A DNA stretch of 64,000 nt from Chamaecrista fasciculata (Eukaryota > Streptophyta > Magnoliopsida > Fabales > Fabaceae). A model generated the notes under the pieces. It had not been told where the DNA came from. It searched no databases and saw only the letters and a list, made by a program, of their open reading frames with translations. A program made the translations under genes and the position numbers. The stretch is from contig QANZ01000187.1 in NCBI GenBank assembly GCA_003254925.1, forward strand, positions 52,827-116,826, given 5' to 3'. Positions 11,388-22,806 of this stretch are shown in pieces. Positions within the stretch are counted from its first letter, which is position 1. Each line of letters starts with the position of its first letter.

Positions 11388-11768
11388 TCAAACCTTGAAG
11401 TAAGACATAATGAGCCTCTTCCCATTCCATATCTCATATGGTGTCTTCTCAACTGCCTTAGACGGAACACGGTTAAGTGTGAACGCAACAGCTTCTAAAG
11501 CATTCCCAAATAAGGATGGCGGAAGATCAGCTTGACTCATCATAGATCGAACCATATCTAATAAAGTTCGATTCCTCCTCTCAGAAACACCATTCCACTG
11601 TGGGGTTCCAGGAGGAGTAAGTTGTGAGACTATCCCACAACTTCTAAGATGATTAATGAATTCTTGACCCAAATACTCGCCTCCTCGATCAGATCGAAGG
11701 ACTTTGATTTTCTTGTCAAGTTGGTTCTCTACCTCACTTTGAAATCTTGGGGAGTGATTTGTGCTCAA
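11388..11768 (-). pseudogene. Copia integrase core fragment
   Basis: This frame carries KIKVLRSDRGGEYLGQEF and LTPPGTPQWNGVSERRNRTL, which include the second Asp and the Glu of the DDE retroviral-type integrase core. The N-terminal zinc finger and first Asp are absent because the element is truncated at about 11770. A frameshift near 11390 separates it from the linker and RT frame. Confidence 0.9.
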
Positions 11769-11770
11769 AT

Positions 11771-13050
11771 TGATAGGTATAATGCATACTTCCTAATATA
11801 TGCCAAATCACATTAATTTTTATTGAGACGTTTCTAAACATAGGTATAATCATTTATATGCAATAAGCATGATATGGACCATGATTAGGACGTCATGAAT
11901 ATACATAAATGCAGTTGCCTTATATATCATTTTTCCAGGGTCAAATTTATGAAGGGGACACGTATCGACTGAGCTTAGAAATGGTGAAGATGAAAGGTGG
12001 CATGATTTGCCTCTAGCACTCAGCTTTTACATATTATAATAGAAGTTGAGAATTTTTTTTTAAAAAAAAAAGATAATAAGAGATTAATGATTAGGAAGTT
12101 ATATGCCTTTTCTTTTCTTTTTTTTGGTGAACCCATTAACCGTATATATCTTTTCCTTGATTTGTAATAGTAAGTCAAAAAACAATATTGAAGAGAAGTA
12201 TTTTTTTAATAAAAAAAAAAAAATCTTACACATTGAAATGAGTTAGTCCATATATGTCCACCTAATTGAATTTATTGTTAGATTTGAGTTGATTTAAGCT
12301 AAAATATTTTTTAAAAAAAATCCAACTCTAACTAAATTAAAAAAAAATCTCATCAACTCAATCAAACTCACATGAACACAGAAAAATTCAGGGCCTCAGG
12401 GGTTTCAAGAGTTTGATTTAAGGTGGGTTAATTTAGGTTTACTATTTTATTTTGTGTCTTGGGTTGAGTTGGACTAAAGAAAATAATTGAGTTAACTCAA
12501 ATTAACCCAACACAAATTGTGATGGATGTTATTGAATTGGGTTGACAGGATGACTCATACTATTTTCTATTTCTTATATGTTGTTTTGTCAATTTGGTCT
12601 ATCTTGACTTCTTTTTTTCAATTTCGTCCTTCATAATTTAATTTGTTTTTAAGAGACTAAATTGAGAATAAATATTTTATCAATAGACCAAATTTTAAAA
12701 ATAATATTATTTGAGAGATCAAAATATAATTTTACGAAATAAAAAAATAATTTTATTTTTTGATTTTACAGGCTAGTGAGTTGAACGAGTTTAAAATTTT
12801 AAAACCTGCGATCTAACTCAAACTATAACAAATTCAAATTTATTAATTTAAATTAATCTGTCGACTCAATCCAAACCAACCCAAATTGACAGGTTGGGTT
12901 AATTTTGACAAATTGATGGGTCAGTTCTGAAGATCCTTATGAAAGACTCATAGATACAAGTCACTTAAATAATAAATTCTGTAATATTTAATTTTGTATT
13001 TTTAAAAAATATTTAATACACTCAGTTTATTTATTTAGAAAATTAGAGGA
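11771..13050. other. non-genic AT-rich stretch
   Basis: No coding frame is visible. The region contains homopolymer A/T runs. At 12240-12930 there are repeated AACCCAA/TTGGGTT and GAGTTGA words on both strands, suggesting a decayed inverted-repeat element. I could not define its ends. Confidence 0.35.
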
Positions 13051-14470
13051 TTAAATCCGTCCATAAACATGTATGTGGATGGGATTGAAAAGTTTGTGTA
13101 ATATTGATCGGACGAATTCATACCATGTTATTTAGAGGCTTTTCATTGTGTTTTATAATGTTTTAGAAGCTTATTAGAGTGGTTTTAGCCTCTGGATATG
13201 ATAATTAAAGTTTCTAGTTAACAATTGCAAATTGGTCCTTTTATCGTCTAAAAGTGTAGTTTTCTCGGGTTATGATCATTAATTTGTATTTAATCTTTTT
13301 GACCTGAGATATTACACATTTTCATGTTGCAATTGCAGGTTTAAAGGAACTAAATCTCGTGAGAATCAAGTGCAAGAGGCCGGAGATTGAAGCGGAGCAA
13401 GTGGGAATTGAAACGCACATATTTTTGTGGGTGCTGGAAAACCCGCCGCGGCCTTTCCTGCGGCGGTTTCCACGGCAAGAATCGCGAAATTGACCCAAAA
13501 TTGAGATTTTGAAGCCCAATCAATTTGGTCCCTATCCAGACCCGACCCATGCGTCATAGGACTCGAAAATTGACCTAATTTAAGTCTCTAAACCCTCTCT
13601 AAATGGAAGACACACATAAAACACACTCTCCATCATCTTCTCCACTTTCTCTCATCTCCCACCTTCATCCATGGCTATCTTGGGGGCTAGGAGGCTTGGT
13701 GAAGCTGAATTCCTCTCCATGAGCAGCTAGATTCCATACCCGGAGGAGGATTGGAGGAGGCCCGAGCTTGGTTCTTCACTTAGGGAGTTTTACTTTACAC
13801 TTTTTGTAGTTATATATTAGGATTTGAGTTTATTCTTGTTTAGAGAACTTGTTATTCTGATATTGACTATGAATTTGAGATTGGATTATGGATTCTGATA
13901 TATATTGATTATTATTTATCTTAGTTACGATTCGTTCGAATACGTTGTAGTTTGTTTGACTAGTAATTGAGATAAGTTTCTCTATGATAACTTTGTCTGA
14001 GTTATAGAGTTACCTGAATCTATTATTTTATCTCACCATTAGCTTTATTAGAGTGATTATCTTGGTTATGGTTATAATTGAGTTAATTGCTATGTTTAAC
14101 GGTAGTTAGACAACTTTAGTAAATGGTTTGTGAAGTAATTACTCTGATCTTTGTAAGCTATGAAGGCCGAATTCAATCCCTCCGTTGGGTGTTTCCATCA
14201 ATAAGTGTGTCTTATCTATCTTTATCGCTTTTGTTTATTATTTTCTTATTAATCAAAAACCCCAAAAATATTATTGCTTTATTTAATTATTGTTTTAGGT
14301 CTTAGATAAACAATCAAAGAACAAATTTTCTTCGCTTTTACCCGATTGGTAATAACTTGGTATCGTTTACAATTAAACCTTGCACAAAAGTTCCTCGAGA
14401 GATCGACTCGGATTGCACCACTATAGTGCATTAATTCCGATATTTTTGGCCACCTAACGACGGGTGCGGT
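13050..14470 (+). mobile_element. probable Ty3/Gypsy LTR or LARD fragment
   Basis: This block is less AT-rich and has the look of a large gypsy LTR: a leader-like GC-rich patch (13400-13560) with CCGCCGCGGCCTTTCCTGCG, then a TTAGGTCTTAGATAAAC / TCCTCGAGAGATCGACTCGG stretch like those at the end of Tat-type or LARD LTRs. No gag or pol and no clear TG..CA ends were found. Short open frames in 13322-13557 and at 14123 have no protein character. Confidence 0.35.
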
Positions 14471-14483
14471 CAAATATCAAATA

Positions 14484-14875
14484 TGTTTGATGGTTTTGCT
14501 TTGAAAGTTAGTGTTTCATCCTCCTTTTGACCGAAGCTTTGGCTTTGAAAAAAGGTATGGAAATTCCAAAGGCCTTGGAGTTATCTAATTGGTATTTTGA
14601 GTCTGATAATTTATTCTTGGTTAATGTGGTTAAAGGTCTCTCTAGCCCTGAATGGAAATGCAATTCTATTATTGAGGATATTGTTTCACTTTTTGTTTTG
14701 TTCCTGAGTTTTTTTGTTTCCTAAATTCCTAGGACAGCTAATTTGACAGTTGATTGACTTGTCAAACATGTAAAATTGAAGATATGTTCTTTGGGGTGGG
14801 TTGTTAATCATTTATCTTCTTTGATTTCTGTTTTAGCTTTTGATGCCTATGCAGCTAATGAGGGTATATGATAAG
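14484..14875 (+). pseudogene. RNase H-like (RVT_3) domain fragment
   Basis: The frame from 14527 reads TEALALKKGMEIPKALELSN followed by WYFESDNLFLVNVVKG. It matches the AEALAL..G.......ESD....V core of plant RNase H-like domains found in LINE-derived and free-standing genes. After a frame change it continues RRSANLTVDWLVKHVKL and ends LISVLAFDAYAANEGI, the usual C-terminus. The frame shift and lack of a start make it a relic, probably of a LINE or of a duplicated RNase H-like gene. Confidence 0.7.
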
Positions 14876-15189
14876 AATTTTCGTGTGTTATTGTTGCTTT
14901 GTTCTGGTTTAATATATAAGTATTTAATTTCATGCTAATATATATATCTTTTTGTTCATGTGGTATTCAGTTGTGCATGGAAACTGATTAATTATAGAGT
15001 TAACGGAGTTACTGATGATTGCAACGGAATTTAAAATAGACAGTTTCTTTTCTTTCATGAGCGATTGTGTAGAGTAATTTTTTTATTTGATCTTTTTTTT
15101 TTATCATAATTGGCCATTTAAAAAACTGTTTTACCTTTTCCATATCTTAATTTTATTAAAGAAAATATAATAAAAATATAAATATATAG

Positions 15190-15562
15190 AAAAAGCACTA
15201 TTTTCCTCTCCAAAATTCAATCAACTTTTAATTTCATCATCAATGTTCTCTTACTGTCAATTTCATCCATAATATTTTACGTTTTGGTCTATTTTATTTT
15301 TTGATTAACTCATTTTAATAAATTAATGATAAACTCCACCGTATTTTTTAATCTAAGTTAGGATTTGAAGTTTTTTTTATATTAATTTTGCATTACATGT
15401 CATTAATCACGTAGAATATATTATTAATATTTGGCTAAAAGAAGAGCAAAAAATAAAATAGACCAAAATATGAAACACTACTGACAAGACTGATAACAAA
15501 AAAATATAGGAGACAACATTAAAAATTGATGTAACGTTTAGAGACGAAAATAATACTTTTTC
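15190..15562. repeat. foldback element, diverged copy
   Basis: The left arm (AATTTCATCATCAATGTTCTC...TTTTGGTCTATTTTA) and the right arm (TAAAATAGACCAAAATATGAAACA...GAGACGAAAATAATAC) are imperfect inverted copies. The central sequence resembles the foldbacks at 20004 and 46381. There is no coding capacity. Confidence 0.6.
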
Positions 15563-15760
15563 ATAAATTTATTTTTAAATTTGGTTCATATCAATATTGT
15601 CAAGATCAAACTATTTAAAAAAAAAGTGTTTGATTTAAGAATTGATCGATTCAATGATCAAATCAATAAATAAATCATATTATTATAAATAATAATAAAT
15701 ATAATTATTCTAAATAAAAATAGTATATAAAAATTTAGACATATAATTTATTAATAATAG

Positions 15761-15834
15761 TAAATAATTATAAATTGATTGTTCAAGACACATAATTAAT
15801 TATGTGTCTTGAACAATCAATTTATAATTATTTA
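15761..15834. repeat. perfect 74-bp palindrome
   Basis: Two 37-nt arms (15761-15797 and 15798-15834) are exact reverse complements with no spacer; the centre is AATT|AATT and the arms contain TTGATTGTTCAAGACACATA. Flanking bases (G at 15760, T at 15835) do not pair. The sequence could extrude as a cruciform. Confidence 0.97.
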
Positions 15835-15849
15835 TGTTACAATACAACA

Positions 15850-17219
15850 TAAAGCTTAAATTAAAGTACAGTATAAATTGAGATTTTGTATTAAAATTGG
15901 GCTAGAAACAAAATCTCACTGAAAAAAGCAAAAAGTTAAAAAAAAAATCTGAATGGTTCTTAAGTAGTTCAATGATCCAATTTGATTGTAATAGTTTTTT
16001 TTTTTCTCAATTCAAAATGATCCAACTTTCAAAATAATTCAGCATATGATCTCTCTTAATGGGTGGTCGTTAGCCCAGTCAAATTGTTACATATTTTGAC
16101 TAGGTTGAACTTTAAAACTCTATTTGAATTGTGGATTAAGAAAGAAAATGGGAGAGAATTGGTATCTCTTCTCCCTTTGTTTGTGAAGTTAAAAATAGGA
16201 GGAGAAGATTATAATATATTAGTTTTGATTCCCTCATTATCTTTCCCTTTTATTTCAAATAGCTTAAATTAGAACATTTTGAAGGAAGAATTACTTCCCA
16301 AATAAGGAAAGGAGTAAAAAGAGATTAATTATCTACCTTTCTCTTTCCTCTCCTTCTGCTTCAATATAATCTCTCTTCCTCCCTTCCTTTCCATCATCAA
16401 ATAAGTTTTAAGAATATATTTAGATTGAAGATTAAGGAAGAAGAGAGAAAAGGGAGAGAGAAATAAGATCTATTATCCTTTTTGAGAAGTTAAAAATTAA
16501 AAGGAATATAATAAGAGATTCATTGTTAATTTCTCATTCTCCATTGCTCTATAAAACAAATTAATACTTCAAATTTCTTAAGTTGTGGTGCTACTACTCA
16601 AACAAGAGAAAAGAGTTTGAAGACTTAATATTCCCCTTTCTTCTTTTTTTTTTTGCTTGGAATATTTCCCTTTCTTTCCTTCCCTTCCCATTCAATTTTT
16701 TTTCCTTCCTTTCTTCTATGATTATCTAAACAAGTCTCCAAGGATTGAAATAATAGTATCTCAATAAGTTTAATGTTATACATACATACTATGCCCTAAA
16801 TCCTAATTACTGACTTTGTTCTAATTATATTATTTTGTAGCTAGGCTCTACTTAAAATTTGATTTTTTTTTTTGTAAATGAGGAGACTTAGGTACGTGGT
16901 TTAGATGTCATCATTGGTAATTTAATTGAGTCGTTACTAGCTAGCTAGTACACTTCACAACATGAACACCCAATTGTCCACACTTGTGTTTTACACAATA
17001 AGATAGCTAATGAAATGAATTATGGTAACTAAATAGTGAAAGTAAATTGAGAGTTTAATGAAACTTGAACGGATATGCATGAGTGATGCAGTCGGAGATA
17101 ATATTGGATGAAGAGATGGACTAGAGAGAAATAGATGTGTATGAGTGTGAGTACGAGGAGATTTTGTACTTTGTATTGATGTTTGTATTGATATAGGAAG
17201 TATGGACACTTCATTTTGA
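15850..17219. other. non-genic stretch with pyrimidine-rich tracts
   Basis: No gene is recognised. CT-rich and GA-rich segments (16140-16740) occur on both strands and look like a decayed inverted element. Short frames at 16063 and 16991-17242 have no protein character. Confidence 0.4.
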
Positions 17220-17540
17220 GGACGTGTCACCGTGTCAGACACGTGTCAGTGTCCGACATTCGTACGACATCGACACGACACATATTCATAAATTTTAAAA
17301 TATAAATCAATTTTTTATAATTTTAACATGACAGACAAAATAAAATAATAATAGATTTGACATATATTATGAATAAAAATTATAATTTTTGAATTTTTCA
17401 TTAAAAATTATGAATATTTAATTATTTTTATATATAAATATATGTTGTGTCGTGTCGAGTAATTTTAAAAGTTTGACGTATCACTGTGTTCGTGTTCGTA
17501 TTGTGTCTGATTTCTGAGTCGGTGTACATGATTGTATCCA
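17220..17540. repeat. GACACGTGTC-type dispersed repeat
   Basis: Dense GTGTC/GACAC words (GTGTCAGACACGTGTCAGTG, then GTTGTGTCGTGTCGAGT and GTGTCTGATTTCTGAG) bracket an AT-rich middle. I recall similar word patterns as common plant repeats. The two halves are partly inverted, but I could not place ends. Confidence 0.45.
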
Positions 17541-17559
17541 TGGTAATGACTAATGAATA

Positions 17560-17743
17560 TCTTATATTATATGGCTCTACCCCTTTCTTGTCGTCCATGT
17601 TTAAAATTATAGTCTATGAAATTAAAAATAAGAGAAAATTTATTATTTAGTCTCTCTTTCTTTACTAAGTTAACAATTTAATCCTTTATTTATTTTACAT
17701 ACATATTTGCGTGCGTGTGCGGTTGGGCACGCAAATCCCCCGG
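17560..17743 (+). mobile_element. non-autonomous Helitron, copy A
   Basis: It starts TCTTATATTATATGGCTC after an A. It ends with a degraded hairpin (GCGTGCGTGTGCGGTTGGGCACGC) followed by AAATCCCCCCGG before T. Relatives at 29261, 30720 and 34473 end in CTAG, so this 3' terminus has mutated. It ends about 250 bp before the psbR start codon, so it forms part of the upstream region of that gene. Confidence 0.7.
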
Positions 17744-17811
17744 TGAAATATATTGAAACGAGTGGGTGAAATTAAAATGGGTAGTTTGATATTGTGGCAT
17801 GCATATATGTG

Positions 17812-17875
17812 GATAAGGTTGGTCCGAAATTCCAATACCATATCCTCAGGTAGTCCACAAAACACATGCCACGTG
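17812..17875 (+). promoter_or_regulatory. psbR upstream light-type motifs
   Basis: GATAAG (I-box core) lies at 17812-17817 and CACGTG (G-box) at 17870-17875, about 180 and 120 bp before the psbR ATG. The pair is typical of light-regulated photosynthesis genes. A weak TATA-like TATACAAA follows near 17908. Only the motifs are seen; function is inferred. Confidence 0.55.
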
Positions 17876-17991
17876 TGACGAAAACTGATATGATTATCTA
17901 GAGAGTGTATACAAACATAAAACAGAGATTGAAGCAGAGAGAGAGAGAGTGAGAGTGAGAAAACACAAAGAAAGAAGAGAGAGAGAGAGCA

Positions 17992-18833
17992 ATGGCTTCC
18001 TCAATGATGGCTTCAGTAAGCCTAAAACCTGCTCCTTTCACAGTTGAGAAATCAGCAGTGAGAGGCCTTCCTTCTCTTTCGAGGACTCCTTCTTCCTTCA
18101 AAGTCCTTGCCAGTGGTGGAAAGAAGATCAAAACTGACAAACCCTATGGTATATTCCTATATGTTATATTCATTCATCCATTCATACATATATATATATA
18201 TGGTTAATTATTATAATTAATTGCACTTGCAGGAATCAACGGTGGCATGAACTTGAGGGATGGTCTTGATTCTTCTGGCAGGAAAGGAAAGGTGCACTCA
18301 CTCTTCATTACAATTTTCTTTCATTCATTCATATATATACCCTTTTCAGGTTATAATTTAATTTATTGAATATATTTATATATATAATTTAATATAATAG
18401 GGAAAGGGCGTTTACCAATTCGTCGACAAATACGGTGCTAACGTCGATGGCTACAGGTATTTATTTTATTATAAAAATCAAACAAATTCATCCTCCTCCT
18501 TACACAATTAATAATTAAAACTTCATTTGGTTATTGTATTACACAGTCCTATCTACGACACTAAGGACTGGTCTCCTACTGGTGATGTCTATGCTGGAGG
18601 TAATTAATCATCTCTAATCTCTTTATTAATATTATCTTTAATTAGGGTTAATTAATCACATATATACATGAAATTACATTATTGTTGCATGTGAGGCTAG
18701 CTAGCTTTAATTAATAAAGAATTGATGTGTTGGTGCAGGAACGACTGGTTTGGCTATATGGGCTGTTACTCTGCTTGGTATTCTAGCTGGAGGTGTACTT
18801 CTTGTCTACAACACCAGTGCTTTGTCACAATGA
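17992..18833 (+). CDS. psbR: photosystem II 10 kDa polypeptide PsbR
   Basis: There are five exons: 17992-18148, 18233-18291, 18401-18456, 18547-18599 and 18739-18833. All introns are GT-AG and the coding length is 420 nt for 139 residues, the usual PsbR length. PsbR is a nuclear-encoded photosystem II subunit on the lumenal side of thylakoids that helps stabilise the oxygen-evolving proteins. Residues 1-40 form a Ser/Ala-rich transit region ([16 protein letters not shown]). The mature part begins near [14 protein letters not shown] and contains [20 protein letters not shown] and DGYSPIYD. One hydrophobic helix spans residues 112-132 ([16 protein letters not shown]...). The start is the first ATG, after a GA-rich leader. 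No defects are visible. Confidence 0.97.
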
Positions 18834-20003
18834 TCAATTAAGTACTCCATCTTCAATTTCCCCTAATCAATCAAATCCTTAATTACTTATAGGCCTTTTC
18901 ATTCTCTCAACACCAAACATTACTTCTTTCCATGTTCATGATGTATATTTTGTGCCTTGGATTCTAAACTTTATGATGCCTACTTATTTTGTCTCTCTTC
19001 CATCTCTATCTGAGAATGGATCCACTGCAGTGGGTTTTCACTGCAGTGGCCTGCAGTGTGAAACAAGGAATAGATCATTAATCAAAACGCAGTGTTATGA
19101 AACACTGTGTTTTGGATTTTTTATTTCACACTTCAGGGTGCAGTGGATCCATCCTCATCTCTATCTCTCATTTTATCATTTTCCCTTTTTTTTTTAGTGT
19201 TTATTAATGTTTTACTCCCTCTAATTCACAACATCTTTTATAATTTGGTTGGTGCACACAAATTAAGAGAATGATTAGTTCGCTTTAAACTTTAAACTTC
19301 AATTAATATAAGATAAAAAGATTATATTATCTTTATTTATTCTTTTTATATTTTCAAAGGATATTTATAATTAAGAGATAATAGGTAGAGATAAATTTGT
19401 AAAAAAATAAAGTAATACTTTCTTAATTTTGTAAAACATGAGATATTTTGAATCATACAAAATCCCAAAACTATAATAAATATAGAGTAATATTTATTAT
19501 TTTAATCCATAAAAAGATAAAATTACAAGAGTTAACCCTCTTAAAATACAATCAATTTGGGTTTTCTTTTTATGTTGATATACTAATTCAAGTTTAACTG
19601 TACATATACTTTTATAACATTAATCGAAAAAATTTTATAACCATATTAAATTTGTCACTAAATTTTAGTTAGTATTTTTAATACAAAGATTAAACTGATT
19701 GTAATTATATTTTTTTATGACTAAATCTTAAAATTTTATCGTCCGTCTACATGCTTCAATTTTAAGTGGGCTTCCGAGATGCTTCACGCTTAGTCCAACC
19801 CGGCCCACCTTATGGGCTTGGCATTTAAACCCACAAAGAAGAATTGGGCTATCCATGTTTTAAGAATTTTCACCATTCCTTATGATTAGTGAATGAATAG
19901 TTAGTTAACCATGGGGATGAACTATTTTAATTTCACATTCAAATTTAAATGTGAAAACTGTGACACAAGGTAATTTAATTGTTAATATTTTTTTTTTGGA
20001 AAA
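18834..20003. other. psbR 3' flank, non-genic
   Basis: The region contains the psbR 3' UTR (no clear poly(A) signal chosen), the small MITE-like element at 19016 and AT-rich sequence. No gene is visible. Confidence 0.5.
19016..19152. mobile_element. small MITE-like element
   Basis: The 137-bp segment has 14-bp perfect terminal inverted repeats ATGGATCCACTGCA and TGCAGTGGATCCAT, with further CACTGCAGTG copies inside. No clear target duplication was found. It lies 183 bp after the psbR stop, so it may be part of the transcribed 3' region. Confidence 0.65.
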
Positions 20004-20378
20004 AAAATATTAATTTCGTCCCCAAACTTTACATCAACTGTCAATTTCATCTCCAATTTTTTTGTTCTCAATTTCGTTCTCAATATTTCACATTTTGATC
20101 AATTGTATCATTTGTTCTTACTTTAACTAAATATTATCGATAAAATTTATGTGGCTAATGATATATAATATAAAATTAATAGAAAAAGAAACTATAATCA
20201 CAACTCAAATTGAAAAACAGGATACAGACTATCATTAATTTATTGAAAGAAGTTAGTCAAAGGATAAAATTGACTAAAATGTGAAACATTGAGGATGCAA
20301 TTGACAGCAAAAAAAAATTGGGGACAAAATTAACAGTTGATACTGAGTTTGGGGACGAAATTAGTAATTTTGTTTATT
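20004..20378. repeat. foldback element (GGGGACGAAATT family)
   Basis: The left arm has AATTTCGTCCCCAAACTTTA and the right arm has GAGTTTGGGGACGAAATT, continuing inwards as imperfect inverted copies around TCAATTTCATC / GATGCAATTGACAG. The middle (ATTTATTGAAAGAAGTTAGT) matches the element at 46381. It is a long-TIR non-autonomous element without coding sequence. Confidence 0.75.
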
Positions 20379-21091
20379 TTTTTCTCATTGAAAAATGCAT
20401 CACACATATATACATGCCTCGTCCATATATAAAAGGATTATACTTATCAACTTATTAAAACTAATAAATGGATATATAATATATTAATGAAGTTTTAAAA
20501 TCGGGTTATAAGTGATCAAATTTCAAAGTTTAGAAAATTGATTTGTCAATTTTTAAAACTTACAAGTGTTTTATATTCCAAACCTACAGCTCTGGAAGGT
20601 TAAGACTTAAGTACATTTTAGTCTTATTTATATACATATTGCCTAGTATTTAACTAACTTTCTGTTTATTTTTCTCTCCCCGTGACAATGTCAATTTCTT
20701 CCTTTATCAAAGTCTCTTTTAAACTAATTTAAACTCTCCATCAGAGACTATATATATATATCCAAGTTAATGCTAATGCCTTGGGTATAAAAGAGCTTGA
20801 TTACTATCATTTTCGTTTTTTAAATTCTCAACGCTTATTTCCATTTTTTTTAAAAGACTAACATGATTTGCCACAAGTTATAAAACATATCACTCATGGA
20901 CCATGTGGCTATAAAACAATTATTTAGAGCAACAATATATGAAGTATCCACATAAAATCACTTCTCTATGCGTAATGGACCCACAACACTAACCAACACT
21001 CAAAATCATATTAAAGAATTATAACAAAAAAAGAAATCATATTAAAGAAGATATATATATTGAAGAGCCAATTATTTTAGTTATAATTGAC

Positions 21092-21136
<45 letters not shown>

Positions 21137-21572
21137 TGGGGTCCATTCCAATTGAAGTTAGGTTTTAAGTAGCTTTCGATATCCTCAAAATTAAAGTACA
21201 AACTTTCAATACAATGGAAAGAGGAGATTTTAATTAGACATGAACTCCAAACATATACCAAACCTAATCTCTAAATTTGAAGTTTGAAGTTTCAACTTGA
21301 AGTGCTACTAATTGTGTTGGTTACAAATTGGATGCCACGAGATATCCTTTTTAATTTCTAATCACAATCTTTTCACACTTGACTTTTTATTTGCTTCACT
21401 TGAATAATAGGTTTGCTTTTCAATTATTTAAAATGACACCAATATAATATTCATTGGAGAAAATAAGTAACTATTGTTTGTAAAAGTTTAAGCTCTCTAT
21501 AACTAACTTCTTATAAGTAATCAATTTGATGGAGAGATAAATAAACATTTATCAATTGTTGTGGGTTCAAAG
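20379..21572. other. non-genic stretch with (AAT)n
   Basis: No gene is visible. A TAA/AAT trinucleotide microsatellite spans about 21098-21136. The rest is AT-rich. Confidence 0.5.
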
Positions 21573-21869
21573 CAGTGATGTGAAAACCGGACCGAATCGG
21601 CCGGTTGGACCGGTTGGACCGCTATCCGAAGACACAAGCGAGTTGGTTCAACCATTTCAACCAATTGTTTTACTTATCTAATAAATTAATAGATTTAATG
21701 CATCTCTTAGACCAAAAAAAAAAAATATAGAGGGTTTATATTTAATATATTAAAAATAATTATTTATTACGTCATCCGGTCCAAACATCTGATCCGACCG
21801 ATTCAACCGATCCGACCGTGAACCAAACACTTGTCCAAGTCTTTGTCCGGTTAGGTTATAACAACACTG
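21573..21869. mobile_element. hAT-type MITE
   Basis: The termini are CAGTGATGTGAAAACCGGACC on the left strand sense (first 20 nt considered) and, inverted, CAGTGTTGTTATAACC. Subterminal CCGGTT/AACCGG and GGACCG words are dense, as in a widespread plant hAT MITE. The flanks GTTCAAAG (21565-21572) and GTTCAAGT (21870-21877) resemble an aged 8-bp duplication. There is no coding sequence. Confidence 0.7.
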
Positions 21870-22297
21870 GTTCAAGTTTTATTTTACTTCTCAATGATAT
21901 TGAAAGCGAAACTTACCCATATTATTCTCATTTCTCAAAACAGTCCAAACACTTCACACTGATCTAGTAATCCCATCCAAACCCAAGGCGTGTCATTATT
22001 CTGTCTCACGATGATCGTTATGTTTTTTCAAATAAGAATCAATAAATATATTTAGAAATAAAAACATAAACATATAATTTAGACCTAAAAATACACCCAT
22101 TAGCAATTTAAATTTTGAAAGTATAATTGATATTCTTTAATCTCTATAAGTTATGGAACTAATATATTTTATTAATACTTTTACTTTTAATTTTGTCTTC
22201 AAATAACATATTTAAAGAACTGAACTATGTTACTTCTACAATTTTTAAGAATCGTAAGATATAAATTAGATTTTTAAATATTCCATTATCAACTCAT

Positions 22298-22806
22298 GTT
22301 GGATTTTGGGGTCCAAATATCCGCCTATGGAAGAATTCAGTTGGATCATGAATTGACTCATTAGAATGTGGGTATTTCATATCAAATAATTTGTTTTGGG
22401 GAGCTTTATTATTCTCCTATGAATATGTATATGAATGTTTTCTCATCATTCAAGTAGCTAATTGCATGTGTTAGAAAGGGAGCTCTCATATTGAGAGAAC
22501 CCATATAATAATATTTTCTCTCTCTTTTAAAGTTGTTTTTTTTGCAAACAGTCATGGAAACATGATTTTCCATGACTTTACCTCTAATAGGTATCTCATT
22601 GTTTGGTGGAGTTTATACTGAAGAAATAGATTTTTGGAGATCAGTCCTGGTGGAGCGGATGCACTAACAATATTTAAAATATTAGCGATAACATTCAGAT
22701 TAGTAAGTTCCGCAATATATTTTTAATACTTATATATATATTTATTATTATAGTTTGGGTTTTAGTCCTCCAGTTGGGTTTCGGATATCAGAAATCCTAC
22801 CGCTCA
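22298..22806 (+). mobile_element. possible solo LTR
   Basis: The segment starts TGTTGGATTTTGGGGTCC and has LTR-like character, with a GTCATGGAAA / TTTCCATGAC hairpin at 22551-22576 and a run through TTTTAGTCCTCCAGTTGGG. No clear CA end or target duplication was found, so this is a tentative call. Confidence 0.25.

Larger units (their letters stand above)
7257..11770 (-). mobile_element. truncated Ty1/Copia retrotransposon
   Basis: From right to left on the minus strand the order is integrase core, reverse transcriptase, RNase H, the DPLxKPL tail, then a partial 3' LTR starting at 7257. Gag, protease, the integrase N-terminus and the 5' LTR are missing, so the element ends abruptly near 11770. 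Coding is broken by frameshifts and stops, and by a second Copia LTR inserted at 8329-10079. The order IN-RT-RH identifies Ty1/Copia as opposed to Ty3/Gypsy. It is not functional. Confidence 0.92.

Noticed and set aside
13322..13557. Three overlapping minus-strand frames
   Set aside because: Overlapping frames in a GC-rich patch of LTR-like sequence; none matches a protein family.
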